DNA of 36,287 bases from Alphaproteobacteria bacterium (GTDB taxonomy: Bacteria; Pseudomonadota; Alphaproteobacteria; Paracaedibacterales; CAITNM01), in the NCBI GenBank assembly GCA_021298215.1, contig JAJTEE010000013.1, positions 1 through 36,287 of the forward strand, written 5' to 3'. Below, in pieces: positions 17,055-25,178 of the stretch; the first letter of the stretch is position 1, and each line of letters opens with the position of its first letter. The notes below the pieces were generated by a model, which was not told the DNA's origin, made no database searches, and worked only from the letters and a program-made list of their open reading frames with translations. A program made the translations under genes and the position numbers.

Positions 17055-18650
17055 ATGCTTAGATTGCTTCTACTTTTAGTTATTGTATTTAACGGTCTGG
17101 TTTTTTCATCAACCGAGCAACGGCTTATTCAATTCTTACCTAAATTTCAGCAATACATTCAAAAGAATATGAAGGATTGGGCTATACCTGGCCTAGCCAT
17201 CGTTATTGTGACGAAGGATAAGGTTTTACTCTGCGAGGGCTATGGAACCCGGGAAGTTGGGAAAAACAAACCTGTTAACGCACATACAGTTTTTCAAATT
17301 GCATCTCTTACCAAGAACTTTACAGCAGCGCTTTCTGGGGTTTTGGAAGAAAAAAAATTCTTTTCTCTTGAGGATCAGGTAAAGAAGTATTTGCCAGAAT
17401 TTAAACTTTCCAGTGCCGATATCACTGAAAAAGCTGTTCTTAAAGATTTGATTGCGCATTGCATAGGTTTTGAAAGTTTTGCGGGTGATACTTTGATGAA
17501 GTCTGGATATTCTCCAGAAGAAATTGTTAAGAAATTTCACTTTATTCCTATAGAGCAGCGCTTTCGTGAGGACTATAGCTACAGCAATCAAATGTTTGGT
17601 TTTATGGGGCTTGTTATAGAAAATGCCACAAAAAGAACGTACGAAGAGTTACTTAAAGAGTGTATTTATGCTCCTTTGCATATGAATGATAGTTCTGTTG
17701 GTAAAACTCTTATTGAGCAGGAAAATTCGCTTTGGAATAAAATTAAAAAGATCTTTAATTGTGATGCAAATATTGCGTTGTGCCATGATAAAAACTTAGA
17801 AGGGAATGCTGTTTGTATAGGTTTAGATCCTTTGGTTTACACCTACCCCTCCACGTCAGGCGTTAATACCTCGGCGCATGATTTTGGTATTTGGCTTCAG
17901 TGTCACTTAAATAATGGAAAACATAATGGTGTAGAAATTATCCCCGAAAAGCATATGTTGGCTATGCGCCAACCAGGAGCAAAATATACAAAAATCAGGC
18001 CACGCGATATGCAGTTTCCTCCTGAATTTACTAGAAATGTAAGTTATGGCATGGGTTGGTTTATTTATGAATATGGGCCAAAAGAGAATTCTCTTCTTCT
18101 TTTGGAGCACCATGGCGGATATTCGGGGCAGCGCAGTTTAATGTTTATGTGCCCTGCACACGGTTTTGCGGTTGGGATTTTAACAAATCTAGGGCATTTT
18201 AATCATAATCTTTTCCCGGAGGCGATACATAACGTCCTGCTTGATTTCGTATTAGGGCTTGAAGAACATGATTGGGCTCAAGAATATTTGGATAGAAAGA
18301 AAGCTTCTTTAAAAAAAATGCAGCTTCAAAGAGCTAATAAAAAGCTTTTAAAATTAATGCCTAAGAAAGATGATGAATTTTATATAGGTGTTTACAAAAA
18401 TGAGTTATATGGAGAAATGAGAATTGAAAAGGATGATAAGGGTCTTTTGCTTAAGATAAAAGATCGCTCATGCCATATTGAACACTGGAACGGTAATGAG
18501 TTTAATGTTAATGGGTGGGAATTTAACGGTAATATGTCGCGCACAGACCCTCATTTTATTGAATTTGGCACTGATGAAAAAGGAAGAGTCTTAGCCTATG
18601 TTAGCTTCTTATTTGAAGGTGCTGACCCGACTTTTGTGAAGGTTAATTAA
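17055..18650 (+). CDS. Secreted serine hydrolase, beta-lactamase class C / penicillin-binding fold
   Basis: A 531-residue protein with the signal peptide MLRLLLLLVIVFNGLVFSS. The serine beta-lactamase-like domain has SxxK at S84-K87 (QIASLTKNF), the YxN triad around residue 177 (YSYSNQMF) and HxG in LLEHHGGYSG. The last about 110 residues look like a small beta-barrel add-on (DUF3471-type). Such proteins are usually peptidases or esterases (D-Ala-D-Ala or other) rather than true beta-lactamases, so resistance should not be assumed. It is probably periplasmic or exported. Its end overlaps the convergent heparinase-like gene by 8 bases. Confidence 0.9.
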   Translation: MLRLLLLLVIVFNGLVFSSTEQRLIQFLPKFQQYIQKNMKDWAIPGLAIVIVTKDKVLLCEGYGTREVGKNKPVNAHTVFQIASLTKNFTAALSGVLEEKKFFSLEDQVKKYLPEFKLSSADITEKAVLKDLIAHCIGFESFAGDTLMKSGYSPEEIVKKFHFIPIEQRFREDYSYSNQMFGFMGLVIENATKRTYEELLKECIYAPLHMNDSSVGKTLIEQENSLWNKIKKIFNCDANIALCHDKNLEGNAVCIGLDPLVYTYPSTSGVNTSAHDFGIWLQCHLNNGKHNGVEIIPEKHMLAMRQPGAKYTKIRPRDMQFPPEFTRNVSYGMGWFIYEYGPKENSLLLLEHHGGYSGQRSLMFMCPAHGFAVGILTNLGHFNHNLFPEAIHNVLLDFVLGLEEHDWAQEYLDRKKASLKKMQLQRANKKLLKLMPKKDDEFYIGVYKNELYGEMRIEKDDKGLLLKIKDRSCHIEHWNGNEFNVNGWEFNGNMSRTDPHFIEFGTDEKGRVLAYVSFLFEGADPTFVKVN

Positions 18651-20241
18651 AAGGTGACAAAGCCCATTTAATAGAGGTTTGTTGATTCGGAGTCAAGCTA
18701 AAAGCTATGCATAATGCTTGTTGATCGAGCATATTGACCTTGTAGAGTTTAGCTGCCCCTTGGCATAGGAATCTCTTTAAGCGTTGTGGTTTTTGTGATG
18801 TCTGGTCATTTTTTTTACACAAAAATGCGCTTGCATCATTAGTGATGATCCACTCAAGCCCAGAAGCTGCAAGGAAACGAATATGCCCCTGCCCTGACTG
18901 CGATAAAAGAAAAAAGTCTTCACCGCGTACATCTCCCTGAGATGCTATATATAGCTCTCGACGTGATTGAAAGACGGCGCCGTTTAGATTTGCTTTATTC
19001 GGATTAGAATTTATTAAATACTCAGCTGAAAAAAATGCACAATCCTTTTCGTGGATAATTTTTTTCTTGGGAAGAGGTGCGGAAGGTATATTGTAGCTCA
19101 TAAACCTTTTGGAATCATTAGCGTATATGCTTAAGTCTCCGCGCGTGATCATGCGTTGATCTTTTTCAGTCCATTCGAAATCTAATACTCCAGTCGCTTT
19201 CAAATACCAGTCATGAAGGGTGGTGTAAGATGCAGTGGGCTGAATATTAATTAAAAGAGCTCCTGTTTTAGTTGAGCATTTTACGTATCCCATGGCTGTA
19301 GATTCTGGCAGCATAGCTTTGCTATCAGCTAATGATAGAGCCATATCGATAAGCCCTTCTCCTAAACTTGGGGAGCAAAATGCTTCTAAGCGTTGTGAGG
19401 CATTCCCAGTAAAAGAGCTTAGCATGCCGTCTCCTAACCGTAGATGACGAACAATAGGGGCAATGTGTAGAATGCACTCATTTAGATAGTCTATCTGTCC
19501 TGCATAAAAATGGCGCAGAAGGATACGCAAATCGATTAGGTCTCTTAGCAATAATACGGTTGTTCCCGGATGTCTTGATTGGTGATTAAACTCTTCGTCA
19601 AGCTGTTCTTGTAAACATTCTTTTAAATGAGTGACCCATTTACCTAATTGATTTTGCTCCCTTGGTAAAGCGCAACCTGCATAAATTAGTCCTTTTAAAG
19701 CTCGTAAGCGGCTTAAGGGATCTTTCAAATGCAAATAGCGGCGTTTTAAAAAGCGATATTGTTGTCCAATTGAGGTGATAAGGCTTTTTCGAAAGATGTG
19801 ATCAGCGCTGTGTGCGAAAAATTCATAGAATCCAAGCCAATTACAAAGGCGGTAGCCAAGAATATCAAGATTCCAGCTTGCTCGCCTCCATGGTTTTTTT
19901 GACCATTGAGAATTGTTTTCTAGCCAGTGGCTAATGCATTGACGAGCTAAACGGCGGCTATTGTTGTCGCCAAGTGCTTGTAAATCTCTTAAGAAATCAA
20001 ACGTGTGTAAACATACAGTTGCTTGATCCATTTTTGGAGCAGAGAGAACTTTTAGAACTTCAGCTATTGTTAAGGTTGCTCCACTGACCTGATAGAGCCC
20101 TGCACTTAAATTTCGAGTATTCCAAGTAACGGAAGGCCAGCTGTCTTGTTGAATATTTCGTAACTGTCCGCGTAAAGAGCCCCCTAGCACCAAGCCATAT
20201 AGGCGAGTCCTTGAACATAAATCATGCAGAGAGCTTAACAT
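18643..20241 (-). CDS. Heparinase II/III-like protein
   Basis: A 532-residue protein of the heparinase II/III-like type common in alphaproteobacteria. The N-terminal part is an alpha-helical toroid (RRLARQCISHWLENN, LDILGYRLCNWLGFYEFF, LRALKGLIYAGCALPREQNQ). The C-terminal part is a beta-sandwich (DLSIYANDSKRFMSYNIPSAP, GHIRFLAASGLEWIITNDAS). The family acts on acidic polysaccharides, but the physiological substrate of this alphaproteobacterial group is not known to me. In many relatives the gene sits beside rsmB and purH; neither is here. There is no obvious signal peptide. It is monocistronic and convergent with the serine hydrolase gene. Confidence 0.83.
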   Translation of the reverse strand: MLSSLHDLCSRTRLYGLVLGGSLRGQLRNIQQDSWPSVTWNTRNLSAGLYQVSGATLTIAEVLKVLSAPKMDQATVCLHTFDFLRDLQALGDNNSRRLARQCISHWLENNSQWSKKPWRRASWNLDILGYRLCNWLGFYEFFAHSADHIFRKSLITSIGQQYRFLKRRYLHLKDPLSRLRALKGLIYAGCALPREQNQLGKWVTHLKECLQEQLDEEFNHQSRHPGTTVLLLRDLIDLRILLRHFYAGQIDYLNECILHIAPIVRHLRLGDGMLSSFTGNASQRLEAFCSPSLGEGLIDMALSLADSKAMLPESTAMGYVKCSTKTGALLINIQPTASYTTLHDWYLKATGVLDFEWTEKDQRMITRGDLSIYANDSKRFMSYNIPSAPLPKKKIIHEKDCAFFSAEYLINSNPNKANLNGAVFQSRRELYIASQGDVRGEDFFLLSQSGQGHIRFLAASGLEWIITNDASAFLCKKNDQTSQKPQRLKRFLCQGAAKLYKVNMLDQQALCIAFSLTPNQQTSIKWALSPFN

Positions 20242-20343
20242 TAAAAAAAGAGCTATTACCTATTAAAATAAAGAATAGCAAAAAGCTTATTTAATAACTA
20301 CTAAATAAAAAAATTGGGAGTCACATTCACTTCAGTGATAAAG

Positions 20344-20380
20344 CTCCTGTTCCTTAATTAAAAAAATCAAAGAACAGGAG
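20344..20380. repeat. Inverted repeat, possible terminator of the Lrp gene
   Basis: Perfect 9-bp arms CTCCTGTTC (20344-20352) and GAACAGGAG (20372-20380) are separated by 19 bases rich in A and T. It lies 12 bases beyond the stop of the minus-strand Lrp gene. The hairpin would work as a terminator in that direction, but there is no T-run after it, so a role as an operator or RNA-stability stem is also possible. Confidence 0.5.
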
Positions 20381-20392
20381 AAATACACAAAT

Positions 20393-20878
20393 TTATGCAG
20401 CTTCTTCGTATACAGGTACTGGAATGCCTGGTTCAGATTTTGCGTTACCCATTACAATTGTTGTTTGAACACGTTCAACGTTGCTTAGGTTGAGTAATGT
20501 TTTTGAGAGAACATTTTGATAATGCTCAAAGTCTTGAGCGACAATTTTTAGTAAGAAATCGTCTTCCCCGCTTATGCGGTAACATTCACGCACAAGGTCA
20601 ATACTGTGCATTGCTTTTTCAAATGCGCTAAGTTGTGCTTCGCTATTTTCTTTTAAACCAACAGATGCGAAAAGAGTAATATTATAGCTAAGCGACTTTG
20701 GATTAATGTTTGCTTGGTATCCTTGGATGACCCCACCTTCTTCTAGGTTTTTCAAACGACGCAAGCACGGAGGAGCTGAAATGCCCACGCGTTTTGCTAA
20801 ATCTACGTTTGTCATGCGTCCAGATTTCTGTAGAATCTGCAGAATTTTTAAATCAATGCTATCGAGCTTTGTAATCAA
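20393..20878 (-). CDS. Lrp/AsnC family transcriptional regulator
   Basis: A 161-residue leucine-responsive-type regulator. The N-terminal helix-turn-helix is LDSIDLKILQILQKSGRMTN ... LAKRVGISAPPCLRRLKNLE. The C-terminal RAM ligand-binding and oligomerisation domain follows (VRECYRISGEDDFLLKIVAQ). The conserved GEDDFLL loop is intact, so it should respond to an amino acid. It is divergent from fliL; the 116 bases between them contain a TTAACTA/TAGTTAA dyad that could be its own operator. Whether it controls the flagellar genes is open. Confidence 0.95.
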   Translation of the reverse strand: MITKLDSIDLKILQILQKSGRMTNVDLAKRVGISAPPCLRRLKNLEEGGVIQGYQANINPKSLSYNITLFASVGLKENSEAQLSAFEKAMHSIDLVRECYRISGEDDFLLKIVAQDFEHYQNVLSKTLLNLSNVERVQTTIVMGNAKSEPGIPVPVYEEAA

Positions 20879-20904
20879 TTATTTCTCCTTCAATTGATAA
20901 ATTT

Positions 20905-20949
20905 TTAACTATTATACGGTAGTTAATATAAATGTTAAGAAATTTTTAA
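20905..20949 (+). promoter_or_regulatory. Candidate control region of fliL operon: dyad plus CtrA-like site
   Basis: Two signals lie between the divergent lrp and fliL genes. The first is an inverted repeat TTAACTA (20905-20911) and TAGTTAA (20920-20926) with an 8-base spacer. The second is TTAA-N7-TTAA at 20935-20949, which matches the CtrA recognition pattern and ends 45 bases before the fliL start. In Caulobacter the fliLM operon is a direct CtrA target. The local AT-richness makes chance matches quite likely. Confidence 0.45.
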
Positions 20950-20994
20950 TTAAATTTATTGATCATAGAAGAAGAGATAAAGTGGAAACTCTGA

Positions 20995-21504
20995 ATGATG
21001 GATCAATCTAAAAACATCGAAGATACAGATACAGAGCCAAAAATTGAGGCTAAAGAGCAGTCTTCTGTACAAAATACAAAAAGGAAATTGAGATCAAAGG
21101 TGTTGCTTGTTGGCACCATCATAAGTATTTTTATGATCTTTTCTTTCGCTAGTTGGTCATTTTATGAGCATTTTATGAAGCGGGCCAATGCAATTCAAGA
21201 AGCTAACTATTACGTGCCTATACCAGAAATTGTCGTAAATTTGCGTTCTGTAAACACGAAGGGAAATATTCTTAGGACGAACTTGAGCCTGCAGGTTTAC
21301 CACAAGGAAGATGAGGTAAAAATAAAGGAGTTCATGCCGGTTATTTTGGATCAAATCCTTTCTTATTTGCGGGATCAGTCAGTTGGTGATCTTGAAGGTC
21401 CTGGGCTTGATCGCATGAGAGAGGCAATACTTTTGCGCATCAATAATATTGTGCGACCAATAAAGATTCATCGCATCGTTCTCAGGGATTTTATTATTCA
21501 GTAG
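20995..21504 (+). CDS. fliL: Flagellar basal-body protein FliL
   Basis: A 169-residue single-pass inner-membrane protein. A charged cytoplasmic N-terminus is followed by a membrane helix at about 38-57 (VLLVGTIISIFMIFSFASWSF) and a periplasmic domain of the FliL type (YYVPIPEIVVNLRSVN, LRTNLSLQVY, RINNIVRPIKIHRIVLRDFI). FliL surrounds the stator and supports motor torque. The start could be ATG 20995 or the next codon at 20998. It is 5 bases upstream of fliM, matching the conserved fliL-fliM order of alphaproteobacteria. Confidence 0.93.
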   Translation: MMDQSKNIEDTDTEPKIEAKEQSSVQNTKRKLRSKVLLVGTIISIFMIFSFASWSFYEHFMKRANAIQEANYYVPIPEIVVNLRSVNTKGNILRTNLSLQVYHKEDEVKIKEFMPVILDQILSYLRDQSVGDLEGPGLDRMREAILLRINNIVRPIKIHRIVLRDFIIQ

Positions 21505-21509
21505 GCGTT

Positions 21510-22562
21510 ATGGACAATATGGAAGATAAGAATACATCGCAATTAGAGGTAAGCGCAGTGCAAAATGATGTTGATACTTTATTTGAAAAGCCAAAGGATA
21601 GTGGAATTGGTGATGATTTCTCGCAAAGTACTATTAATAAGCTTTTTGAAAGCGATGAGAACGCAAATGGTTTGGCGGCTATTCTAGGTGGGGATAAGAT
21701 TTATTCTGAGCGCTTACCTATGCTGGATGTTGTCTTTGATCGCTTGGTTCGACTCTTGACTACGTCGCTTAGGAATTTTACCTCAGATAATGTAGATGTA
21801 AGCTGTTCACGCGTTACATCGGTGCGTTTTTCGGATTATTTAAACTCAATTTCGTTGCCCACACTTATTGGTGTGTTTAAAGCCAAACAGTGGGATACGC
21901 CTGCCTTAATTACTGTAGATAATCAACTCACCTACTCAATTATAGATGTGCTTTTGGGTGGAAAGAAAAGTGCCCAATCAGCAAGTAGAACAGAAGCTAG
22001 GCCTTATACAACACTTGAGCGAAATCTAGTCGAAAGGCTTATAGAGGTGGTTTTAGCTGATTTTACGGAAGCATTTTCACCTATTTGTAAGGTTGATTTT
22101 CACCATGAACGCTTAGAAACAAACCCACGCTTCGCTGTGGTTGTGCATGAAAAAAACGTTGCCATGAAAATTGTTTTTAAGCTGGAAATGGAAGATCGGG
22201 GTGGACATTTTGAGATTGTTATCCCCTACTCCAGCGTTGAGCCTGTGCGTGATTTATTGCTGCAAACATTCATGGGGGAAAAATTTGGATACGACCATAT
22301 TTGGGAAGATCACTTAGCAAGCCGAATACGTGAGGAGGATGTGAAGCTTGAAGCAACTTTACCGACAGAAGAATTTTTATTGAAGGATGTATTGCAATGG
22401 AAGGAAGGTTCGCATATTGATCTTTCTTCAACTCTTCAAAGTCCTGTTTTTTTAAGTAGCGAAAATCATCATTTGCTGGCGGGAAAGTTAGGGCAAAAAA
22501 ACGGGCACGTAGCCATTAAAATTAATGATGTTTTATTTGGTAAAAATGGAGAAGTAAAATGA
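21510..22562 (+). CDS. fliM: Flagellar motor switch protein FliM
   Basis: A 350-residue C-ring protein that binds CheY-P and sets rotation direction. The central CheC-like domain starts at ERLPMLDVVFDRLVRLLTTS and includes ALITVDNQLTYSIIDVLLGG. The C-terminal SPOA domain that binds FliN follows (EATLPTEEFLLKDVLQWKEG). The N-terminal CheY-binding peptide is not obvious: the first 50 residues are acidic, and the usual LSQ.EID motif is replaced by something like LSQ-less DDFSQSTINKLFES. It overlaps the next gene by 4 bases. Confidence 0.93.
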   Translation: MDNMEDKNTSQLEVSAVQNDVDTLFEKPKDSGIGDDFSQSTINKLFESDENANGLAAILGGDKIYSERLPMLDVVFDRLVRLLTTSLRNFTSDNVDVSCSRVTSVRFSDYLNSISLPTLIGVFKAKQWDTPALITVDNQLTYSIIDVLLGGKKSAQSASRTEARPYTTLERNLVERLIEVVLADFTEAFSPICKVDFHHERLETNPRFAVVVHEKNVAMKIVFKLEMEDRGGHFEIVIPYSSVEPVRDLLLQTFMGEKFGYDHIWEDHLASRIREEDVKLEATLPTEEFLLKDVLQWKEGSHIDLSSTLQSPVFLSSENHHLLAGKLGQKNGHVAIKINDVLFGKNGEVK

Positions 22563-23074
22563 TATGGATGGATGCTGGAATAGCCCTTTTACTTGTGGTA
22601 GCTGTGGTGTTTTGCTACCGGGTTAGTAAAAAATTGCAATCATTAAGAAGCTTTACCACCGTTTTAGCGCCTTCTATTGAGCGACTGAATAAAACACTGC
22701 AAAACGCCAATCAATCGGTGGACGTTTTGAGGCAAGCTACAGACATTAGCCAAAAGGGTTTAGAAACCTATCTGCCTAACGCCCAAGCAATAAACGAAGA
22801 CGTGACTTTATTAATAGAGCATGCGGACAGGATGAGTTATCGTTTGGATGAATTAATTGTAAAAGCCGAAGAGATTGAGAAGAATTTGCGCAAGACATTG
22901 CTTGTAAGCATGAAGCAATCAGAGAAGCAGATGCGTTTAAATGCAGATATCCTTTCAAAAACGCAAACTCGTCAAAATGATCCGCGTGATTTGTTTGTGC
23001 AGCGGGTGATATCAAGGTATCCGAAGGATCCTGTTGCGACTTCTCCTCAAGATCCAATGCGTCATCAGGGGTAA
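22559..23074 (+). CDS. DUF6468-type flagellar-cluster membrane protein
   Basis: A 171-residue protein with an N-terminal membrane helix (WMDAGIALLLVVAVVFCY), then a long helical, probably coiled-coil region (residues about 28-130) with heptad-like spacing and a short charged tail. It fits the DUF6468 family that I associate with the region after fliM in alphaproteobacterial flagellar clusters; the exact role is unknown. The start overlaps the fliM stop by 4 bases and the motE-like gene begins 2 bases after its stop, so it belongs to the flagellar operon. Confidence 0.75.
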   Translation: MIWMDAGIALLLVVAVVFCYRVSKKLQSLRSFTTVLAPSIERLNKTLQNANQSVDVLRQATDISQKGLETYLPNAQAINEDVTLLIEHADRMSYRLDELIVKAEEIEKNLRKTLLVSMKQSEKQMRLNADILSKTQTRQNDPRDLFVQRVISRYPKDPVATSPQDPMRHQG

Positions 23075-23076
23075 AA

Positions 23077-23604
23077 ATGCTAAGAGTTTTCATGGTTTTT
23101 TTGACTTTATTGGGCGCATCATTATGGGCTGAAAAAAATGGTGCTGAAAAGGTACTGGCCAAAATTTCGGATTTGGTAAAATTTGACCCGCTAGAAACCA
23201 GTGAGGAAGAAATTGTCCTTTTTCAGGATTTAGCAAAACGTGCTCAAGAGCTAAAGGCAAAAGAAGAACATCTTAATAAGCGCTCATTGTCGGTTAAGGC
23301 TGCTGAAGTTGCGTTGAATGAGAAGCTTAAGCATTTTGATTTGCTTAAGCAGGATTTGCTGAAAATGCTAGAAAAACTAAAAGAAAAAGATGATAAGCAG
23401 ATGACGGATTTGGTAAAAATTTATGCCTCGATGAAACCAAAGATGGCAGCGGGTGTTTTGAACATCATGGAAATGGCAACGCTTAAAGAAATTGTGAAGC
23501 GCATGGAAAAAAGAAAGGCCGCCCTAATTTTGGCGGCCATGGAGAAAGAAAAAGTGAAACTCCTAAGCGAGGTGCTTGCGAAGGAGTGTCAAAATATTAG
23601 TTAA
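23077..23604 (+). CDS. motE: MotE-like flagellar chaperone
   Basis: A 175-residue periplasmic protein with signal peptide MLRVFMVFLTLLGASLWA. A coiled-coil segment (about 45-110, lysine/glutamate/leucine-rich) precedes an MgtE N-terminal-like helical domain (YASMKPKMAAGVLNIMEMATL, RMEKRKAALILAAM). MotE acts as a chaperone for MotC or stator assembly in rhizobia, and homologues follow fliM in many alphaproteobacteria. It is the last gene of the fliL-fliM-DUF6468-motE unit. Its stop overlaps the convergent hypothetical gene by 4 bases. Confidence 0.83.
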   Translation: MLRVFMVFLTLLGASLWAEKNGAEKVLAKISDLVKFDPLETSEEEIVLFQDLAKRAQELKAKEEHLNKRSLSVKAAEVALNEKLKHFDLLKQDLLKMLEKLKEKDDKQMTDLVKIYASMKPKMAAGVLNIMEMATLKEIVKRMEKRKAALILAAMEKEKVKLLSEVLAKECQNIS

Positions 23605-24332
23605 AGTTCTTCTCTATCCTGTATGGTTAGGACAGAAGAACTTGGCACTGCAGTTATTACTGAGCTCTGGCTTTGTTGTTGCTCGCCATTTGTTAATAGA
23701 TTTTGTTGCGGTAGCGCTAAACAACCTGCAAACATATCCAAAAGACTAAGAGCATTTGATGCGGCTGTTACCACTGCATTTGCAACTGGATAATTTGCTA
23801 GAGTTAATCTTCTTCCTGCACCGTTATTACCTTCTCTTGCAAATTCATAGCGAGTCATGGTAAAAGAACCTGACTCTCTGCGAGGATAAAAGATTCCATA
23901 AAGCTCTAAATGAAGAGAACGAACAACAGCATCAGAAATAGTTTGCCCTCTTCCACCATTAGTGAGAGCAATAATTTCAGCTACATTTGTTTTGTTTGTA
24001 TTACCACTCATATAGTGAATAAACGTTAGAAATGCTGTATCAAAAAAACGATCTCTAAGCTCTTCGCCTGTTTCAATCAAAGTGGTTGCTTTTTTTGGCT
24101 TAAAGTCATTAGCTGCTTTTTCAATATTGTATCCTAGCATCATTAGCAGCATAGCATGTCTTTCAGATCCTTCTATATGCTCTTCATACCTGTATTGCTG
24201 AACTAAATCATACAATGTGTCTTCGCTATTAATAGCTGTATTAATTTTTTCAACGTATCTTGCACCTTCTTTTTTTAGGTCTAATACAGGAGCTGGCTGT
24301 GTACATCGGGAAGAACTACTTGTAATTGACAC
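23601..24332 (-). CDS. Unrecognised protein, probably the 3' part of a split gene
   Basis: A 243-residue open frame that I do not recognise. The only start near its beginning is a GTG at 24332 lying inside the upstream gene; the overlap is 52 bases. It has no signal peptide. The body is mostly helical (YDLVQQYRYEEHIEGSERHA, LRDRFFDTAFLTFIHYMSG) with a Gln/Ser-rich tail. The upstream frame (24281-25126) ends with LLY just where this frame continues with PAPVLDLKKEGARY, so a one-base deletion in an ancestral gene of roughly 500 codons would explain both. See the finding. Alternatively it is a separate, translationally coupled gene. Confidence 0.6.
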   Translation of the reverse strand: MSITSSSSRCTQPAPVLDLKKEGARYVEKINTAINSEDTLYDLVQQYRYEEHIEGSERHAMLLMMLGYNIEKAANDFKPKKATTLIETGEELRDRFFDTAFLTFIHYMSGNTNKTNVAEIIALTNGGRGQTISDAVVRSLHLELYGIFYPRRESGSFTMTRYEFAREGNNGAGRRLTLANYPVANAVVTAASNALSLLDMFAGCLALPQQNLLTNGEQQQSQSSVITAVPSSSVLTIQDREEL

Positions 24333-25126
24333 TCTTTAAGGAGTTGAGCGAGATTTGGATCGAGCACACCGTAAAGAATACGCTGAAAACTTTGTAATAA
24401 AAGTCTTGGGTCTGCTTGTATTTTTCTTACTGGCGAATTTCCGTTTCGCACTGTGATAGAGAGATTTTCTTTATCTGCTCCTGGTTGCTCGATATATTGT
24501 TGAAAGACCTCTAAAACCTGCCCTATGACAGCAGAGCGTGCATTTTGAATAACTTCTAATGAATCTGTACCAGTAGGATCAATATCAATGGTAATAGAAT
24601 TAATTCTTTGGCGTAAATTCTTGTGGCCGGGAGTTACTGCTTGGTCCTTTTTCTTTGATTTTTTGATAGGGCTATTAAAAGCACCTTGTTCAAGGGCGTT
24701 ATCAATGAGTCTAACAAACTGCTTATTAATAGCAACAACATCAATGGTGGTTGTACTTGGGCGACTTTCAAGTTCTTCTACTCTTGATCGAAGGCGATCA
24801 CGTTCTTCTTTGAAGTCTTCGCCATTCCCACTGCTTGTAGTAGAAAGACTTTCTTCCATGGCTTTTAGGCGAGCTTCAAGGGCTTCTTTCTCTTTTTTTA
24901 ATTGTCCTGCTTTTAGTTTTGCTTGAGTTATATTGAGGTCCTTAAACTCCGGATCCATAGCATTAAGAGAGCAAATACTTGCATAAATACAAATTAACAA
25001 TTGTATATTCCTGTTTTTTGCATACCATATAGATTTCTCTTTTAACGATACTAAACACCCTTTTAACAACACTTTAAAACCTCTTCCTGATATTTTTAGA
25101 ACATCTGCTTCATGCACGGTTGACAT
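24281..25126 (-). CDS. Unrecognised secreted coiled-coil protein, probably the 5' part of a split gene
   Basis: A 281-residue open frame. A hydrophobic stretch NIQLLICIYASICSLNA (about residues 39-55) looks like a signal peptide, so the true start may lie after the first ATG at 25126, at a GTG or TTG codon. A coiled coil follows at about 66-125 (KLKAGQLKKEKEALEARLKA, EERDRLRSRVEELES), then a basic KKSKKKDQ patch and a possible folded region. The frame stops at 24281 while another frame stays open beyond. No known domain is recognised. It starts about 50 bases from the divergent lolD gene. Confidence 0.62.
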   Translation of the reverse strand: MSTVHEADVLKISGRGFKVLLKGCLVSLKEKSIWYAKNRNIQLLICIYASICSLNAMDPEFKDLNITQAKLKAGQLKKEKEALEARLKAMEESLSTTSSGNGEDFKEERDRLRSRVEELESRPSTTTIDVVAINKQFVRLIDNALEQGAFNSPIKKSKKKDQAVTPGHKNLRQRINSITIDIDPTGTDSLEVIQNARSAVIGQVLEVFQQYIEQPGADKENLSITVRNGNSPVRKIQADPRLLLQSFQRILYGVLDPNLAQLLKECQLQVVLPDVHSQLLY

Positions 25127-25178
25127 ATACTAGGATTTGCGCCGATAGTCAAGATAGTTGGACTACTTTTTTTAATTT

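Noticed and set aside
17055..18650. True beta-lactamase resistance gene
   Set aside because: The SxxK, YxN and HxG motifs are shared with many peptidases and esterases, and the length and C-terminal add-on fit that wider group.
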